Shown piece by piece: positions 25,689 to 34,886 of a stretch of 64,000 nucleotides of DNA. Each line of letters opens with the position of its first letter. Position 1 is the stretch's first letter. The notes under the pieces are model-generated. The model saw only the letters and a list, made by a program, of their open reading frames with translations, was not told the origin of the DNA and did no database searches. Source of the DNA: a bacterium 1XD42-54 (GTDB lineage: Bacteria; Bacillota; Clostridia; Lachnospirales; Lachnospiraceae); assembly GCA_003612585.1 (NCBI GenBank), contig RAZH01000001.1, positions 372,001 to 436,000 on the forward strand. The letters run 5' to 3'. The translations under genes and the position numbers were made by a program.

Positions 25689-27125
25689 CTATTTTGACCA
25701 TGTTCTTCTTGAGAACAAAATCAAAAGAGGAAATAATTCCAGTCTGCCTACCAGCATGTCAAATGTCAGCACGATTTTTGAAAAATCTGAAAAACTGCCA
25801 AAATTCTGCGTCGGCCCTACCACTGCAAGTCCCGGGCCAATATTATTGATCGTAGCGGCAACCGCAGTAAAATTTGTTGTAAAATCAAAATTATCAAGCG
25901 ATATCAGCAGAACAGAACCTGCAAAAATAAACAAATAAGAAATCAGAAAAACATTCACGGACCGAATCACTGCATGTTCCACAACCCGTCCATCCATTTT
26001 CAGCTTTCGAATGTTTCTCGGATGCACAATAAAATCAAGCTCTTTGAGCACAGATTTAAACAAAATCACAATACGTGACACCTTGATACCGCCACCCGTG
26101 CTCCCCGCACACGCTCCTACAAACATCAGCAGTACAAGAATTGTTTTCGAAAACGATGGCCACACATCAAAATCTGTGGTCGCAAAGCCCGTAGTCGTAA
26201 TGATTGATCCAACCTGAAACGCGGCATGGTGAAGCGCATCAAACACGCTGGAAAACATGCCTGAAATATTGATGGTAATCAAAATTACAGACGCCAGAAT
26301 TATGATAAAATAAGTCCTCACCTCTGCCGATTTTGAGGCCTCAGAAAACCGCCGTTTCAACAACAGATAATAAATGTTAAAATTGACGCCAAACAGAATC
26401 ATGAATACTGTCACCACGCCCTGAAGATACACGGAATAACCGCCGATGCTGTCATTCTTGATCCCAAAGCCTCCGGTACCGGCTGTTCCAAACATGGTTG
26501 TCAGAGAATCAAACAGTGGCATACCGCCAAGCAACAAAAATATAAGCTGAAGGACAGAAAGCCCCAGATACATTTTGTAGAGCAGCATTGCCGTGCTTTT
26601 TACCTTCGGAACCAGCTTTCCAACGGAAGGCCCCGGACTCTCTGCCTTCATCAGATACATCGAACTTCCGCCGGTCAGCGGAAGAATCGCCATCACAAAA
26701 ACAAGGACACCCATACCGCCAATCCAGTGCGTAAAGCTACGCCAGAACAGCAGACAGCGCGGCAGCGGCTCCACCTCTGCCAGAATACTGGAACCTGTTG
26801 TCGTAAATCCGGATACCACCTCAAACAGCGCGTCAATATAAGACGGAATGCTGCCTGAAATCACAAACGGAAGCGCACCAAACACACTCAGCACAATCCA
26901 GCACAGCGCCACTGCGACAAAACCTTCTCTGGCGTACATCGCCTTATTTTTAATCCCGCCTTTTATCAGCAATACGCCGCACAGCAGACAGAGCGCCATC
27001 GTAATCAGAAGAGAAACGCCTGCACGCTCCCGGTAAATCAGCGCAACTACTGCTGCCGGAGCCATAAATACTGCCTCAAAATTCAGTACCCATCCAATAA
27101 TATAGGTAATGATCCTATAATTCAT
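25689..27125 (-). CDS. trkH: K+ uptake channel subunit TrkH/KtrB
   Basis: Membrane-embedded potassium translocating subunit, 478 residues, with four M1-P-M2 repeats. The four selectivity-filter regions are seen as VSGFTTTGSSIL, GTAGTGGFGI, ITTTGFATTD and TINNIGPGL. It lies nine bases downstream of trkA in the same operon; TrkA is its cytoplasmic gating ring. TrkH and KtrB are hard to tell apart by eye. The start has only a weak GGAG, so coupling to trkA translation is likely. Confidence 0.93.
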   Translation of the reverse strand: MNYRIITYIIGWVLNFEAVFMAPAAVVALIYRERAGVSLLITMALCLLCGVLLIKGGIKNKAMYAREGFVAVALCWIVLSVFGALPFVISGSIPSYIDALFEVVSGFTTTGSSILAEVEPLPRCLLFWRSFTHWIGGMGVLVFVMAILPLTGGSSMYLMKAESPGPSVGKLVPKVKSTAMLLYKMYLGLSVLQLIFLLLGGMPLFDSLTTMFGTAGTGGFGIKNDSIGGYSVYLQGVVTVFMILFGVNFNIYYLLLKRRFSEASKSAEVRTYFIIILASVILITINISGMFSSVFDALHHAAFQVGSIITTTGFATTDFDVWPSFSKTILVLLMFVGACAGSTGGGIKVSRIVILFKSVLKELDFIVHPRNIRKLKMDGRVVEHAVIRSVNVFLISYLFIFAGSVLLISLDNFDFTTNFTAVAATINNIGPGLAVVGPTQNFGSFSDFSKIVLTFDMLVGRLELFPLLILFSRRTWSK

Positions 27126-27134
27126 CTCCGTATC

Positions 27135-28493
27135 CTACTTCGCTAAAATATCTTCGATATCATTCAGCCCTTTTTCTTGTGTCGTGATAATCACACTGTC
27201 TCCCGTCAATATCTTATCAGAACCGCGCGGAATAATGACTTTTCCGTTTCGGCCAATGCATACAACCAGAATTCCCTTTTTTATTTTCAAATCCTGCAAC
27301 GGTACATCCGTAACCCTGGACCGGCTGCGGATCATAAATTCAAGCGCCTCTGCTCTGCCGCCGATAATCTTATGCAGCGTTTCCACGTTGCTGCCCAGAG
27401 AATTTTTCATAGAGCGGACATACTGCAAAATCTGCTCTGCCGTGACATTTTTAGGATGGATTACCGTATCCAGATCCAGCTCCTTAATGACCTCATCAAA
27501 GGCGATCCGGTTGATCTTTGTAATCAGCTTTTTATCCCCCGTCTTTCTCGCATACAGAGACAACAGTATATTTTCCTCATCTATATTCGTAAGCGCCGCA
27601 AATCCTTCGTATCTTGCTATTCCTTCTTCCAGAAGCAGTTCCTTGTCTGTACCGTCGCCACACACCACCGTTGCCTTCGGCAACAGCTCGCAAAGCTCCT
27701 CACAGCGCTTTCTGTTCTTCTCAACCAGCTTTACTTTCGTCCCAGAAGCCTGGAGCATTCTCGCCAGATAATAGGCAATCGGGCTTCCGCCCACAATCAT
27801 AAGACTCTTGATCTGATTTGTCACAATTCCAACCTGGCGGAAAAATGCATTGGCATCGTTTATCCCGCCCGCCACGGACACAAGATCTCTGGCCTTCAAA
27901 ATACAGTTTCCATCCGGAATAATCAGCTCGTCTCCGCGTTCCACAGTACAAATCAGAATATTTCCCAGCATTTTTGCTGAAAGATCTGAAATCCGCATAT
28001 TATCGAGAACGGATTTCTCCGGAACACGAAACTTCATCAGATGCACTTTATTTTTGGCAAAAGAATTTACCTCGATTGCTGACGGAAACTGAAGCACTTT
28101 TGCAATCTCACCGGCAGCTGCAAGCTCCGGATTGATTACCATGGCCAGCCCGAGTTCTTCTTTGATAAAGTTAAGCTCCATGCTGTACTCCGGATTACGG
28201 ACTCTGGCAATCGTATGGCAGTTGCCTGCTTTCTTCGCAATCAGACAACACAGAAGATTCAACTCATCCGAACCGGTCACTGCAATCAGCAGGTCGGCAG
28301 ATTCTATGCCTGCCTCAATCTGCGTCGACCAGCTCGCTCCATTGCCGACAACCCCCATCACATCACATTGGCTAGATAGGTCATCCACGACGCTTTCCTC
28401 ATCATCTATGACCGTAATATCATTATCCTCTCCACTTAACTCTATCGCCAGTGACGCCCCGACTTTGCCAAGACCCACAATAATTATCTTCAT
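27135..28493 (-). CDS. trkA: Trk system potassium uptake protein TrkA
   Basis: Cytoplasmic regulator of K+ uptake, 452 residues. Two RCK units are seen. The first NAD-binding domain starts MKIIIVGLGKVGASLAIEL, the second SLMIVGGSPIAYYLARML near residue 227. Each is followed by a TrkA_C domain (for example FMIRSRSRVTDVPLQDLKI near 375). Long, duplicated TrkA proteins of this size are typical; KtrA has only one unit. The gene heads the trkAH pair. Confidence 0.95.
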   Translation of the reverse strand: MKIIIVGLGKVGASLAIELSGEDNDITVIDDEESVVDDLSSQCDVMGVVGNGASWSTQIEAGIESADLLIAVTGSDELNLLCCLIAKKAGNCHTIARVRNPEYSMELNFIKEELGLAMVINPELAAAGEIAKVLQFPSAIEVNSFAKNKVHLMKFRVPEKSVLDNMRISDLSAKMLGNILICTVERGDELIIPDGNCILKARDLVSVAGGINDANAFFRQVGIVTNQIKSLMIVGGSPIAYYLARMLQASGTKVKLVEKNRKRCEELCELLPKATVVCGDGTDKELLLEEGIARYEGFAALTNIDEENILLSLYARKTGDKKLITKINRIAFDEVIKELDLDTVIHPKNVTAEQILQYVRSMKNSLGSNVETLHKIIGGRAEALEFMIRSRSRVTDVPLQDLKIKKGILVVCIGRNGKVIIPRGSDKILTGDSVIITTQEKGLNDIEDILAK

Positions 28494-28529
28494 ATTATGT
28501 ACTTTCTCCTGTAAATGTATTTCTGAATC

Positions 28530-29720
28530 TCAGCCCAGGCCAAAGTCTCTGGCCAGCTTCGCAAATTCCGGCAAAGCATTCTGGATTGTCCCATAAGAAA
28601 CGCAGTAAGCAAGGCGCACATATCCCGGACATGCAAACGAAGAACCCGGCACCATCAAAATATGATATTTTTTCCCGGCTTCCACAAACTGTTTTTCATC
28701 CGCCACCGGAGATTTTACCCAGAGATAAAAGGCGCCCCTTGGTTTTACGCAGGTAAACCCTAGTCGCAGCAACCCTTCATACAGACACTTCCGGTTCCGG
28801 TCGTAAAATCCAAGATCAGCACCGGCATTCACACATTTTGCCACTGCCAGCTGAATCAGCGAAGGCGCATTGACGCACCCGCTGATCCGATTAGCGATCG
28901 TCGCTGCCGCAATCGTATTCTCACTGTCCTCCACCTCATCCGGTATGATTATATAACCAATCCGCTCTCCCGGAAGCGACAGCGATTTGCTGTAGGAATA
29001 CACGACCATGGTATTTTCGTAAAATTTTGTCACAAATGGAACTTCTGCCCCATCAAAAGCAAGCTCCCTGTACGGCTCATCGGAAATCAGATAAATGGCA
29101 TGACCGTACTCTTTTTGCTTTTCCTCCAAAATCCGGGCAAGTCCGCAGATATCCTCTTTGGAATATACAACTCCCGTAGGATTGTGCGGATTGTTTATGA
29201 TGACTGCTTTTGTCCTGACACTCAGTTTTTCTGCAAAATCCGAAACATTCAGCCCAAATGACTCTGTATCAGGTGCCACCTGCACCAGCACGCCGTCATA
29301 ATTACGGATATAAGAGCCATATTCCAGAAAATACGGGGCAAAGACAATCACTTCGTCCCCCGGGTCAAGCAGTGTCTTCAGGCAGACGTTCAATCCGCTG
29401 CCTGCGCCTACTGTCATGATCAGATTCTCGTTCGAAAAAGCCGTCCCGAAACGCTCGTTTAAATTGTCTGCAATCGCTTTGCGCACATGCTCAAATCCGG
29501 CATTGCTCATGTAGCCATGTACAAACACCGGATCTTCCTCGTCAAGTATCTCGCGAATTGCTTCCTTCAGCTGCTGCGGCGCCGGAACGTTCGGATTTCC
29601 GAGGCTGAAATCATATACCTTATCTGCTCCGAATTCTGCCGCCATCCGCTTGCCCTCCTCAAACATTGCGCGGATTGCCGAATTATTCTCCAGATACGGT
29701 TTCATCTTTTTCGCTATCAC
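28530..29720 (-). CDS. pyridoxal phosphate-dependent aminotransferase (class I)
   Basis: Fold-type I aminotransferase, 396 residues. DFSLGNPNVPAP lies near the N-terminus, NNPHNPTGVVYS near 175 and the PLP-lysine segment YSYSKSLSLPGERIGY near 240. The relatives are aspartate/aromatic-type enzymes, but the substrate cannot be told from motifs. The start was moved to the GTG at 29720: GGAGG lies upstream and MIAKKMKPYLENNSAI is the usual N-terminus of this group. The gene is followed by trkA after 36 bases. Confidence 0.88.
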   Translation of the reverse strand: MIAKKMKPYLENNSAIRAMFEEGKRMAAEFGADKVYDFSLGNPNVPAPQQLKEAIREILDEEDPVFVHGYMSNAGFEHVRKAIADNLNERFGTAFSNENLIMTVGAGSGLNVCLKTLLDPGDEVIVFAPYFLEYGSYIRNYDGVLVQVAPDTESFGLNVSDFAEKLSVRTKAVIINNPHNPTGVVYSKEDICGLARILEEKQKEYGHAIYLISDEPYRELAFDGAEVPFVTKFYENTMVVYSYSKSLSLPGERIGYIIIPDEVEDSENTIAAATIANRISGCVNAPSLIQLAVAKCVNAGADLGFYDRNRKCLYEGLLRLGFTCVKPRGAFYLWVKSPVADEKQFVEAGKKYHILMVPGSSFACPGYVRLAYCVSYGTIQNALPEFAKLARDFGLG

Positions 29721-29804
29721 TCTCTTATTTCCTCCCTGTATCATCATTCGGCCGGAAACACAGACGCTCCCGGCCCCCAATGATGTCTGAAACAACGGAT
29801 ACGC

Positions 29805-30242
29805 CTAACTGCAGAGTTCTCCTACAACCTGATTAATCACCTTGCCGTCTGCCTTGCCCTTCAGTTCGCCCATCACAGCTTTCATGATCTGACCTTTATT
29901 TTTCGTAGCCAACACTTCTGCAAACTTCTCCTCAAGTATCTGCTTTACTTCCTGCGCACTGAGCAGCTTCGGCGCATACTCTGAAATTACATTATAGCGG
30001 AACTGGTACTCTGCCTTCAGATCCTCTCTGGTAGCCGGACAGGTGTCAATCTGCTCTTTCACGGTTTTCATCTCTTTTAAAATGACACGATCTGTCAACT
30101 CCTGTGAAATATCATCCCGGCAGCCCTCGTCAATCGCAACCTTTTTCACCGCTGAAATCAGCGAAGAAATCGCCTCTTTTCTTGGTTTATCCTTCGCTTT
30201 CATCGCTGCCACCATATCTTTTCTCAATAATTCAATATCCAT
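29805..30242 (-). CDS. GatB/YqeY domain-containing protein
   Basis: Small helical protein of 145 residues resembling the tail domain of the GatB amidotransferase subunit (MDIELLRKDMVAAMKAKDK... and LSAQEVKQILEEKF...MKAVMGELKGKADGKVINQVV). The YqeY family is widespread in Firmicutes. Its function is unclear, possibly tRNA-related. The start at 30242 follows AAAGGAGG by seven bases. Confidence 0.93.
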   Translation of the reverse strand: MDIELLRKDMVAAMKAKDKPRKEAISSLISAVKKVAIDEGCRDDISQELTDRVILKEMKTVKEQIDTCPATREDLKAEYQFRYNVISEYAPKLLSAQEVKQILEEKFAEVLATKNKGQIMKAVMGELKGKADGKVINQVVGELCS

Positions 30243-30341
30243 ATTTCTGCCTCCTTTCATGCAGACGGAGAGTTTCCAGAATTTTCCATCTGCAACCAAA
30301 AATAAAACCGTATCGGCTCACAAATTTCCTATGCTACAAAA

Positions 30342-30388
30342 ACAGCTAAGACATGCGTCCGGTTCTTCCTTTCGCATGTCTTTGCTGT
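30342..30388 (-). terminator. terminator of rpoD
   Basis: AAGACATGCG/CGCATGTCTT stem extended by ACAGC/GCTGT, with one mismatch; the minus strand then has GTTTTTG. Confidence 0.85.
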
Positions 30389-30394
30389 CTGTAT

Positions 30395-31522
30395 TTAGGT
30401 CAAAAAGTCTTTCAGCCGCTTGCTCCTTGACGGATGACGCAGCTTACGCAACGCTTTTGCTTCAATCTGACGGATACGCTCACGCGTAACATTAAATTCT
30501 TTGCCAACCTCTTCAAGAGTCCTTGCACGGCCATCCTCAAGCCCGAACCGCAGCCTTACTACCTGCCGCTCCCGGTCAGTCAGTGATTCCAGCGCAGTAC
30601 TCAGCTCCTCACGCAGCATTGAAAATGCTGCCGAATCCGCCGGTGAAAGCGCCGTATCGTCTTCAATAAAATCTCCAAGATGGGAATCATCTTCCTCACC
30701 AATCGGCGTATCCAGTGATACCGGATCTCTCGAAATCTTCAATACTTCACGCACACGGCTTACCGGGACATTCAACCGTTCCGCTACCTCCTCCGGAGTC
30801 GGTTCCCGGCCAAATTCCTGGAGGAGCGTACGCGTCATACGAAGCGTCTTATTGATCGTCTCCACCATATGTACCGGAACGCGGATGGTCCTGCCCGTAT
30901 CTGCTATCCCGCGCGTAATCGCCTGACGAATCCACCAGGTCGCATACGTACTGAACTTATATCCCTTTGTATAATCAAACTTGTCCACAGCCTTCATCAG
31001 GCCCATGTTGCCCTCCTGAATCAGATCCAGAAACGGCATACCTCTTCCGACATATTTTTTCGCAATGCTGACTACAAGACGCAGGTTTGCTTCGGTCAGA
31101 GCTTTTTTCGCCTCTTCATCGCCTTGCTCCACACGCTTTGCCAGCTCTACCTCTTCATCACCGGAAAGCAACGGAACATTGCCGATCTCTTTTAAATACA
31201 TGCGAACCGGATCCTCTGTACTGACCCCTTCCAATACGTCTACATCATTAATCAGCTCAATCTCCTCGTTGTCCGACAACAAAATGTCTTCCTCGGACTC
31301 CAGGAGAAGATCATCCGTCACATCATCCGGAGATTTGCCCTGAAGAATATCCACATGATTCTTCTCCAGATAGTCCAGAATCATATCCATTTTATCTTCT
31401 GTCAGTTCAATTCCGGTAAAAGCATTCAGAATTTCGTCATATTCCAGCGTATTTTTCTTGGTCTTCGCCAACGCTTTCAGACTTTCCAGTGTCTTTAAAA
31501 ACTGCTCCTGTACTTCATTCAT
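30395..31522 (-). CDS. rpoD: primary RNA polymerase sigma factor (sigma-70, SigA)
   Basis: Housekeeping sigma factor of 375 residues. Region 1.1 is about residues 1-90, with acidic [14 protein letters not shown]. Region 1.2 starts at [11 protein letters not shown], region 2 is [33 protein letters not shown] and [12 protein letters not shown], and region 4 contains [13 protein letters not shown] and [17 protein letters not shown]. The usual upstream neighbour dnaG is absent; upstream is a ClpX paralogue. The promoter at 31556-31584 lies among repeated TTGACA hexamers. Confidence 0.97.
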   Translation of the reverse strand: MNEVQEQFLKTLESLKALAKTKKNTLEYDEILNAFTGIELTEDKMDMILDYLEKNHVDILQGKSPDDVTDDLLLESEEDILLSDNEEIELINDVDVLEGVSTEDPVRMYLKEIGNVPLLSGDEEVELAKRVEQGDEEAKKALTEANLRLVVSIAKKYVGRGMPFLDLIQEGNMGLMKAVDKFDYTKGYKFSTYATWWIRQAITRGIADTGRTIRVPVHMVETINKTLRMTRTLLQEFGREPTPEEVAERLNVPVSRVREVLKISRDPVSLDTPIGEEDDSHLGDFIEDDTALSPADSAAFSMLREELSTALESLTDRERQVVRLRFGLEDGRARTLEEVGKEFNVTRERIRQIEAKALRKLRHPSRSKRLKDFLT

Positions 31523-31555
31523 CAGCGCTCTCTCCTCATAACTTTCGTAGATTCT

Positions 31556-31584
31556 AACATACCATTTTTGTCAAACGCTGTCAA
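31556..31584 (-). promoter_or_regulatory. promoter of rpoD
   Basis: Minus strand TTGACA (31579-31584), 17-base spacer, TATGTT (31556-31561). Three further TTGACA hexamers lie within 45 bases. Confidence 0.65.
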
Positions 31585-31608
31585 CCACGCAGTCGGTGTC
31601 AATTTTTG

Positions 31609-33051
31609 TCAACTGCATGAAATCTGCGGCGGTATATTCCGCAAAGAAATTACGGGACCTCCGGTATGTTCGATATATTCCCGCGTAATTTTTACGCTTC
31701 CAATATTTTCATCCTTTGGTATCTCATACATAATATCCAACATAAATTCTTCGATAATCGCCCGCAACGCACGTGCGCCTGTTTTCTTCTCCAGCGCTTT
31801 TTCAGCAATTGCTTCCAGCGCGCCGTCGTCCATCGTCAGCTCCACCTCATCGAGTGCCAGCAGCTTCTGATACTGTTTAATAATCGCATTGCGCGGTTCC
31901 TTGAGGATCCGCACCAGCATATCCCTTGTCAGGGCACTCAGGGAAAAGATAATCGGAAGCCTGCCGATAAATTCCGGTATCATACCGAAGCTGCGCAGAT
32001 CCTCGACCGTTACTTTTTCAAGAATATCCGGATCGGCGTCGTATTTGTCCCGCAGGTCGCCCAGAAATCCAATCGAAGCCTGACGGTTCAGACGTTCCCG
32101 TATAATCTCCTCAAGTCCGGGAAATGCCCCTCCGCAGATAAAAAGGATATTCTTTGTATTCACTGTTGTCATCGGCACCATGGCATTTTTGCTCGCAGCG
32201 CCCACCGGAACCTCCACCTCGCTTCCCTCGAGAAGCTTCAGCATACCCTGTTGTACGGCTTCCCCGCTTACATCCCTCTGATGCGCATTTTTCTTCTTCG
32301 CAATTTTGTCAATCTCATCAATGAACACAATACCCTGTTCTGCGCGGTCCACATCATTATCGGCAGCCGCAAGCAGCCTTGAGATTACACTCTCGATATC
32401 GTCACCTATGTATCCTGCCTCTGTCAGCGAAGTAGCATCTGCGATTGCAAGCGGTACATCCAGCAGCCTTGCCAGTGTTTTGACGAGATACGTTTTTCCG
32501 CAGCCCGTCGGTCCTAGCATCAGCATATTGGATTTTTCTATTTCAATATCATCCAGCGCTCCGGTTCCAATCCGCTTATAATGATTGTATACAGCCACAG
32601 AAATTACTTTTTTTGCATATTCCTGTCCGACTACATACTCATCCAGGCTCGCCTTGATCTTATGCGGCGCCGGAATCGCCTTGATATCAAAAACTTTTTC
32701 TTCGTGCTGTTCTTTTGTCTTTTTCTTTTTTACCTGCTGGCGTGGAAGTCCCATGCCCCCGAACAGATCAGAAAGATTAATCATACTGATGCTCGGGATT
32801 TTGGAACCTTTTTTTTCTTTTTCTTCCGTATTCTCCGGCGTCTCTGTACTTTCCTCATCTGCAAGGTTCACAAGCCCGTTATAGGAAAGCCCGGACGCCT
32901 GCATGGAGTCTACTGCACGCTGCATACACTCACAGCAGATACAGATATCGCCGCCCATCTCCACCATCTTTCCGGCTTTGCTCTCCGGCCTTTTGCAGAG
33001 AAAACAGATTTTAGGGTACTCTTCTTTGATTTCATCCTGATTTTTTTCCAT
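31609..33051 (-). CDS. ClpX-like AAA+ ATPase paralogue
   Basis: 480-residue AAA+ unfoldase related to ClpX. An N-terminal zinc-binding region (CFLCKRPESK ... CICCECM) is followed by a charged linker (about 60-115). Walker A is MLGPTGCGKTYLVKTL, Walker B is IVFIDEIDKIAKK, sensor-like GARALRAIIEEFMLDI is near the C-terminus. The pore loop reads GYIGDD rather than GYVGED. SIGF is present where ClpX has its ClpP-binding IGF loop. The RKH substrate loop is not recognisable (SKNAMVP stands there). No clpP is near; glmS is three bases upstream and rpoD follows. Confidence 0.88.
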   Translation of the reverse strand: MEKNQDEIKEEYPKICFLCKRPESKAGKMVEMGGDICICCECMQRAVDSMQASGLSYNGLVNLADEESTETPENTEEKEKKGSKIPSISMINLSDLFGGMGLPRQQVKKKKTKEQHEEKVFDIKAIPAPHKIKASLDEYVVGQEYAKKVISVAVYNHYKRIGTGALDDIEIEKSNMLMLGPTGCGKTYLVKTLARLLDVPLAIADATSLTEAGYIGDDIESVISRLLAAADNDVDRAEQGIVFIDEIDKIAKKKNAHQRDVSGEAVQQGMLKLLEGSEVEVPVGAASKNAMVPMTTVNTKNILFICGGAFPGLEEIIRERLNRQASIGFLGDLRDKYDADPDILEKVTVEDLRSFGMIPEFIGRLPIIFSLSALTRDMLVRILKEPRNAIIKQYQKLLALDEVELTMDDGALEAIAEKALEKKTGARALRAIIEEFMLDIMYEIPKDENIGSVKITREYIEHTGGPVISLRNIPPQISCS

Positions 33052-33054
33052 AAT

Positions 33055-34881
33055 TTACTCCACCGTTACTGATTTTGCAAGGTTTCTCGGTTTATCCACA
33101 TCGCAGCCCTTGCCAAGCGCCACATAATAGCCAAACAACTGCAACGGAATGACTGCAAGAGAATTTGTAAAATATTTATTTGTTTTCGGAATGTAGATCA
33201 CATAATCCGCTGCTTTCTCTACCTCGGTATTGCCCGCATTCGTCACTGCAAGCAGGAATGCTCCTCGCGTTTTTACCTCAACCACATTACTCAGCATTTT
33301 TTTATACAGATCTTCCTGCGTCAGCACCGCTGCCACAAGCGTTCCTTCTTCAATCAAAGAAATCGTACCATGCTTTAATTCCCCTGCCGCATATGCCTCT
33401 GAATGAATATAAGAAATCTCTTTTAGTTTTAAGGAGCCTTCCAGAGAAATCGCATAATCAATGCCTCTGCCGATAAAGAAAATATCCTTTGCCGCCACAT
33501 AACGATTGGCAAACCGCTGAAGCTTCTCTTTATGGTCAAGCAGCATACCGATGTGCACCGGAAGCTCCTTGAGGTCGCAGATCATCTCGTCTATTTCTTC
33601 CTGCGATACCGTCCCCCTTACCTGTGCAAATTTCATTGCAAGCAGATATTCTGCAATCAGCTGGGTGCTGTAGGCCTTCGTCGTCGCTACCGCAATCTCA
33701 GGTCCTGCCCATGTATACATGACATTGTCGGCCTCTCTTGCGATCGAACTGCCCACTACATTTACTATACCAAGCGTGTGCACACCGCGCAGCTTCGCTT
33801 CACGCAGCGCTGCCAGCGTGTCGGCTGTCTCTCCCGACTGGCTGACCACAATCAGCAGTGTTTCCTCGTCCAGAATCGGATTGCGATAGCGGAACTCAGA
33901 AGCCAGATCCACCTCAACCGGAATCCGCGCCAGTCCTTCAAACACATACTTTGCAGTGACTCCCGTGTGATATGCAGAGCCGCACGCCACGATAAAAATC
34001 TTGCGGATGGAACGAATCTCCTCGTCCGTCATGCCAAGCTCTTCGATTTCAATCTTTCCATCCCTGATTCTCGGGTTTAATGTATCAAGAACAGCTTTTG
34101 GCTGCTCATAAATTTCCTTGAGCATAAAATGCTCATAACCTGCCTTTTCTGCCGCGGAAACATCCCACTGAATCGTTACAGACTCCTTTTCAATCGGATC
34201 GCCGTCCACATTAAAGAAATTCAGGCATTCTTCCTCAAGGCACACAATCTCTTCATTCTGAATAAAAAATACATCTCTCGTATATTTGAGAACTGCCGGA
34301 ACATCAGAAGCAATCAGGCTTCCCTGCTGCGCTCTCCCTACGATCAACGGACTGTTCTTGCGGACTGCATACAGCTTTCCCGGATGCTCCTTAAACATAA
34401 TACCAAGCGCATAAGAACCCTCGACACGGTGCATCATGCGCGTAATCGCCTCAAGCGGATTTCCTTTATAATAGTAGTCCAGCAGATGGGCCACAACTTC
34501 CGTATCGGTCTCTGACACAAACTCATAACCCTTTTCCTGAAGCTGCTTTTTAATCTTAAGATAATTTTCAATAATACCATTATGCACGACCGCAATGGAC
34601 TCTGTTCCATTAAAATGCGGATGTGCATTCGTATCGGATGGAATTCCGTGCGTCGCCCACCGTGTATGCCCGATCCCACATGGTCCTGGAAGCATTTCAC
34701 CACCGTGCGTCATTTCGCGCAGTACCTTCAGGCGCCCTCTCGCCTTTGCAATCTGAATCTTTTCTCCGTCAAACACCGCAATCCCCGCAGAATCATATCC
34801 GCGGTATTCCAGCTTGTCAAGACCATCCAGCAAAATCGGAGCTGCCTGCTCTTTCCCTATATATCCAACTATTCCGCACAT
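33055..34881 (-). CDS. glmS: glutamine-fructose-6-phosphate aminotransferase (isomerizing)
   Basis: Makes glucosamine 6-phosphate for peptidoglycan and surface polysaccharides, 608 residues. The N-terminal glutaminase domain starts with the catalytic cysteine: MCGIVGYIGK. It has RGYDSAG and HTRWATHG. Two SIS domains follow (ACGSAYHTG and FIGRGIDYA). The C-terminus NLAKSVTVE is usual. The start at 34881 follows GGAGG. The 5-base gap to the upstream glycosyltransferase leaves no room for a glmS ribozyme. It is embedded in the polysaccharide operon. Confidence 0.97.
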   Translation of the reverse strand: MCGIVGYIGKEQAAPILLDGLDKLEYRGYDSAGIAVFDGEKIQIAKARGRLKVLREMTHGGEMLPGPCGIGHTRWATHGIPSDTNAHPHFNGTESIAVVHNGIIENYLKIKKQLQEKGYEFVSETDTEVVAHLLDYYYKGNPLEAITRMMHRVEGSYALGIMFKEHPGKLYAVRKNSPLIVGRAQQGSLIASDVPAVLKYTRDVFFIQNEEIVCLEEECLNFFNVDGDPIEKESVTIQWDVSAAEKAGYEHFMLKEIYEQPKAVLDTLNPRIRDGKIEIEELGMTDEEIRSIRKIFIVACGSAYHTGVTAKYVFEGLARIPVEVDLASEFRYRNPILDEETLLIVVSQSGETADTLAALREAKLRGVHTLGIVNVVGSSIAREADNVMYTWAGPEIAVATTKAYSTQLIAEYLLAMKFAQVRGTVSQEEIDEMICDLKELPVHIGMLLDHKEKLQRFANRYVAAKDIFFIGRGIDYAISLEGSLKLKEISYIHSEAYAAGELKHGTISLIEEGTLVAAVLTQEDLYKKMLSNVVEVKTRGAFLLAVTNAGNTEVEKAADYVIYIPKTNKYFTNSLAVIPLQLFGYYVALGKGCDVDKPRNLAKSVTVE

Positions 34882-34886
34882 ACTGT

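Noticed and set aside
34882-34886. A glmS ribozyme before glmS
   Set aside because: Only five bases separate glmS from the previous coding sequence, and no ribozyme core was seen.
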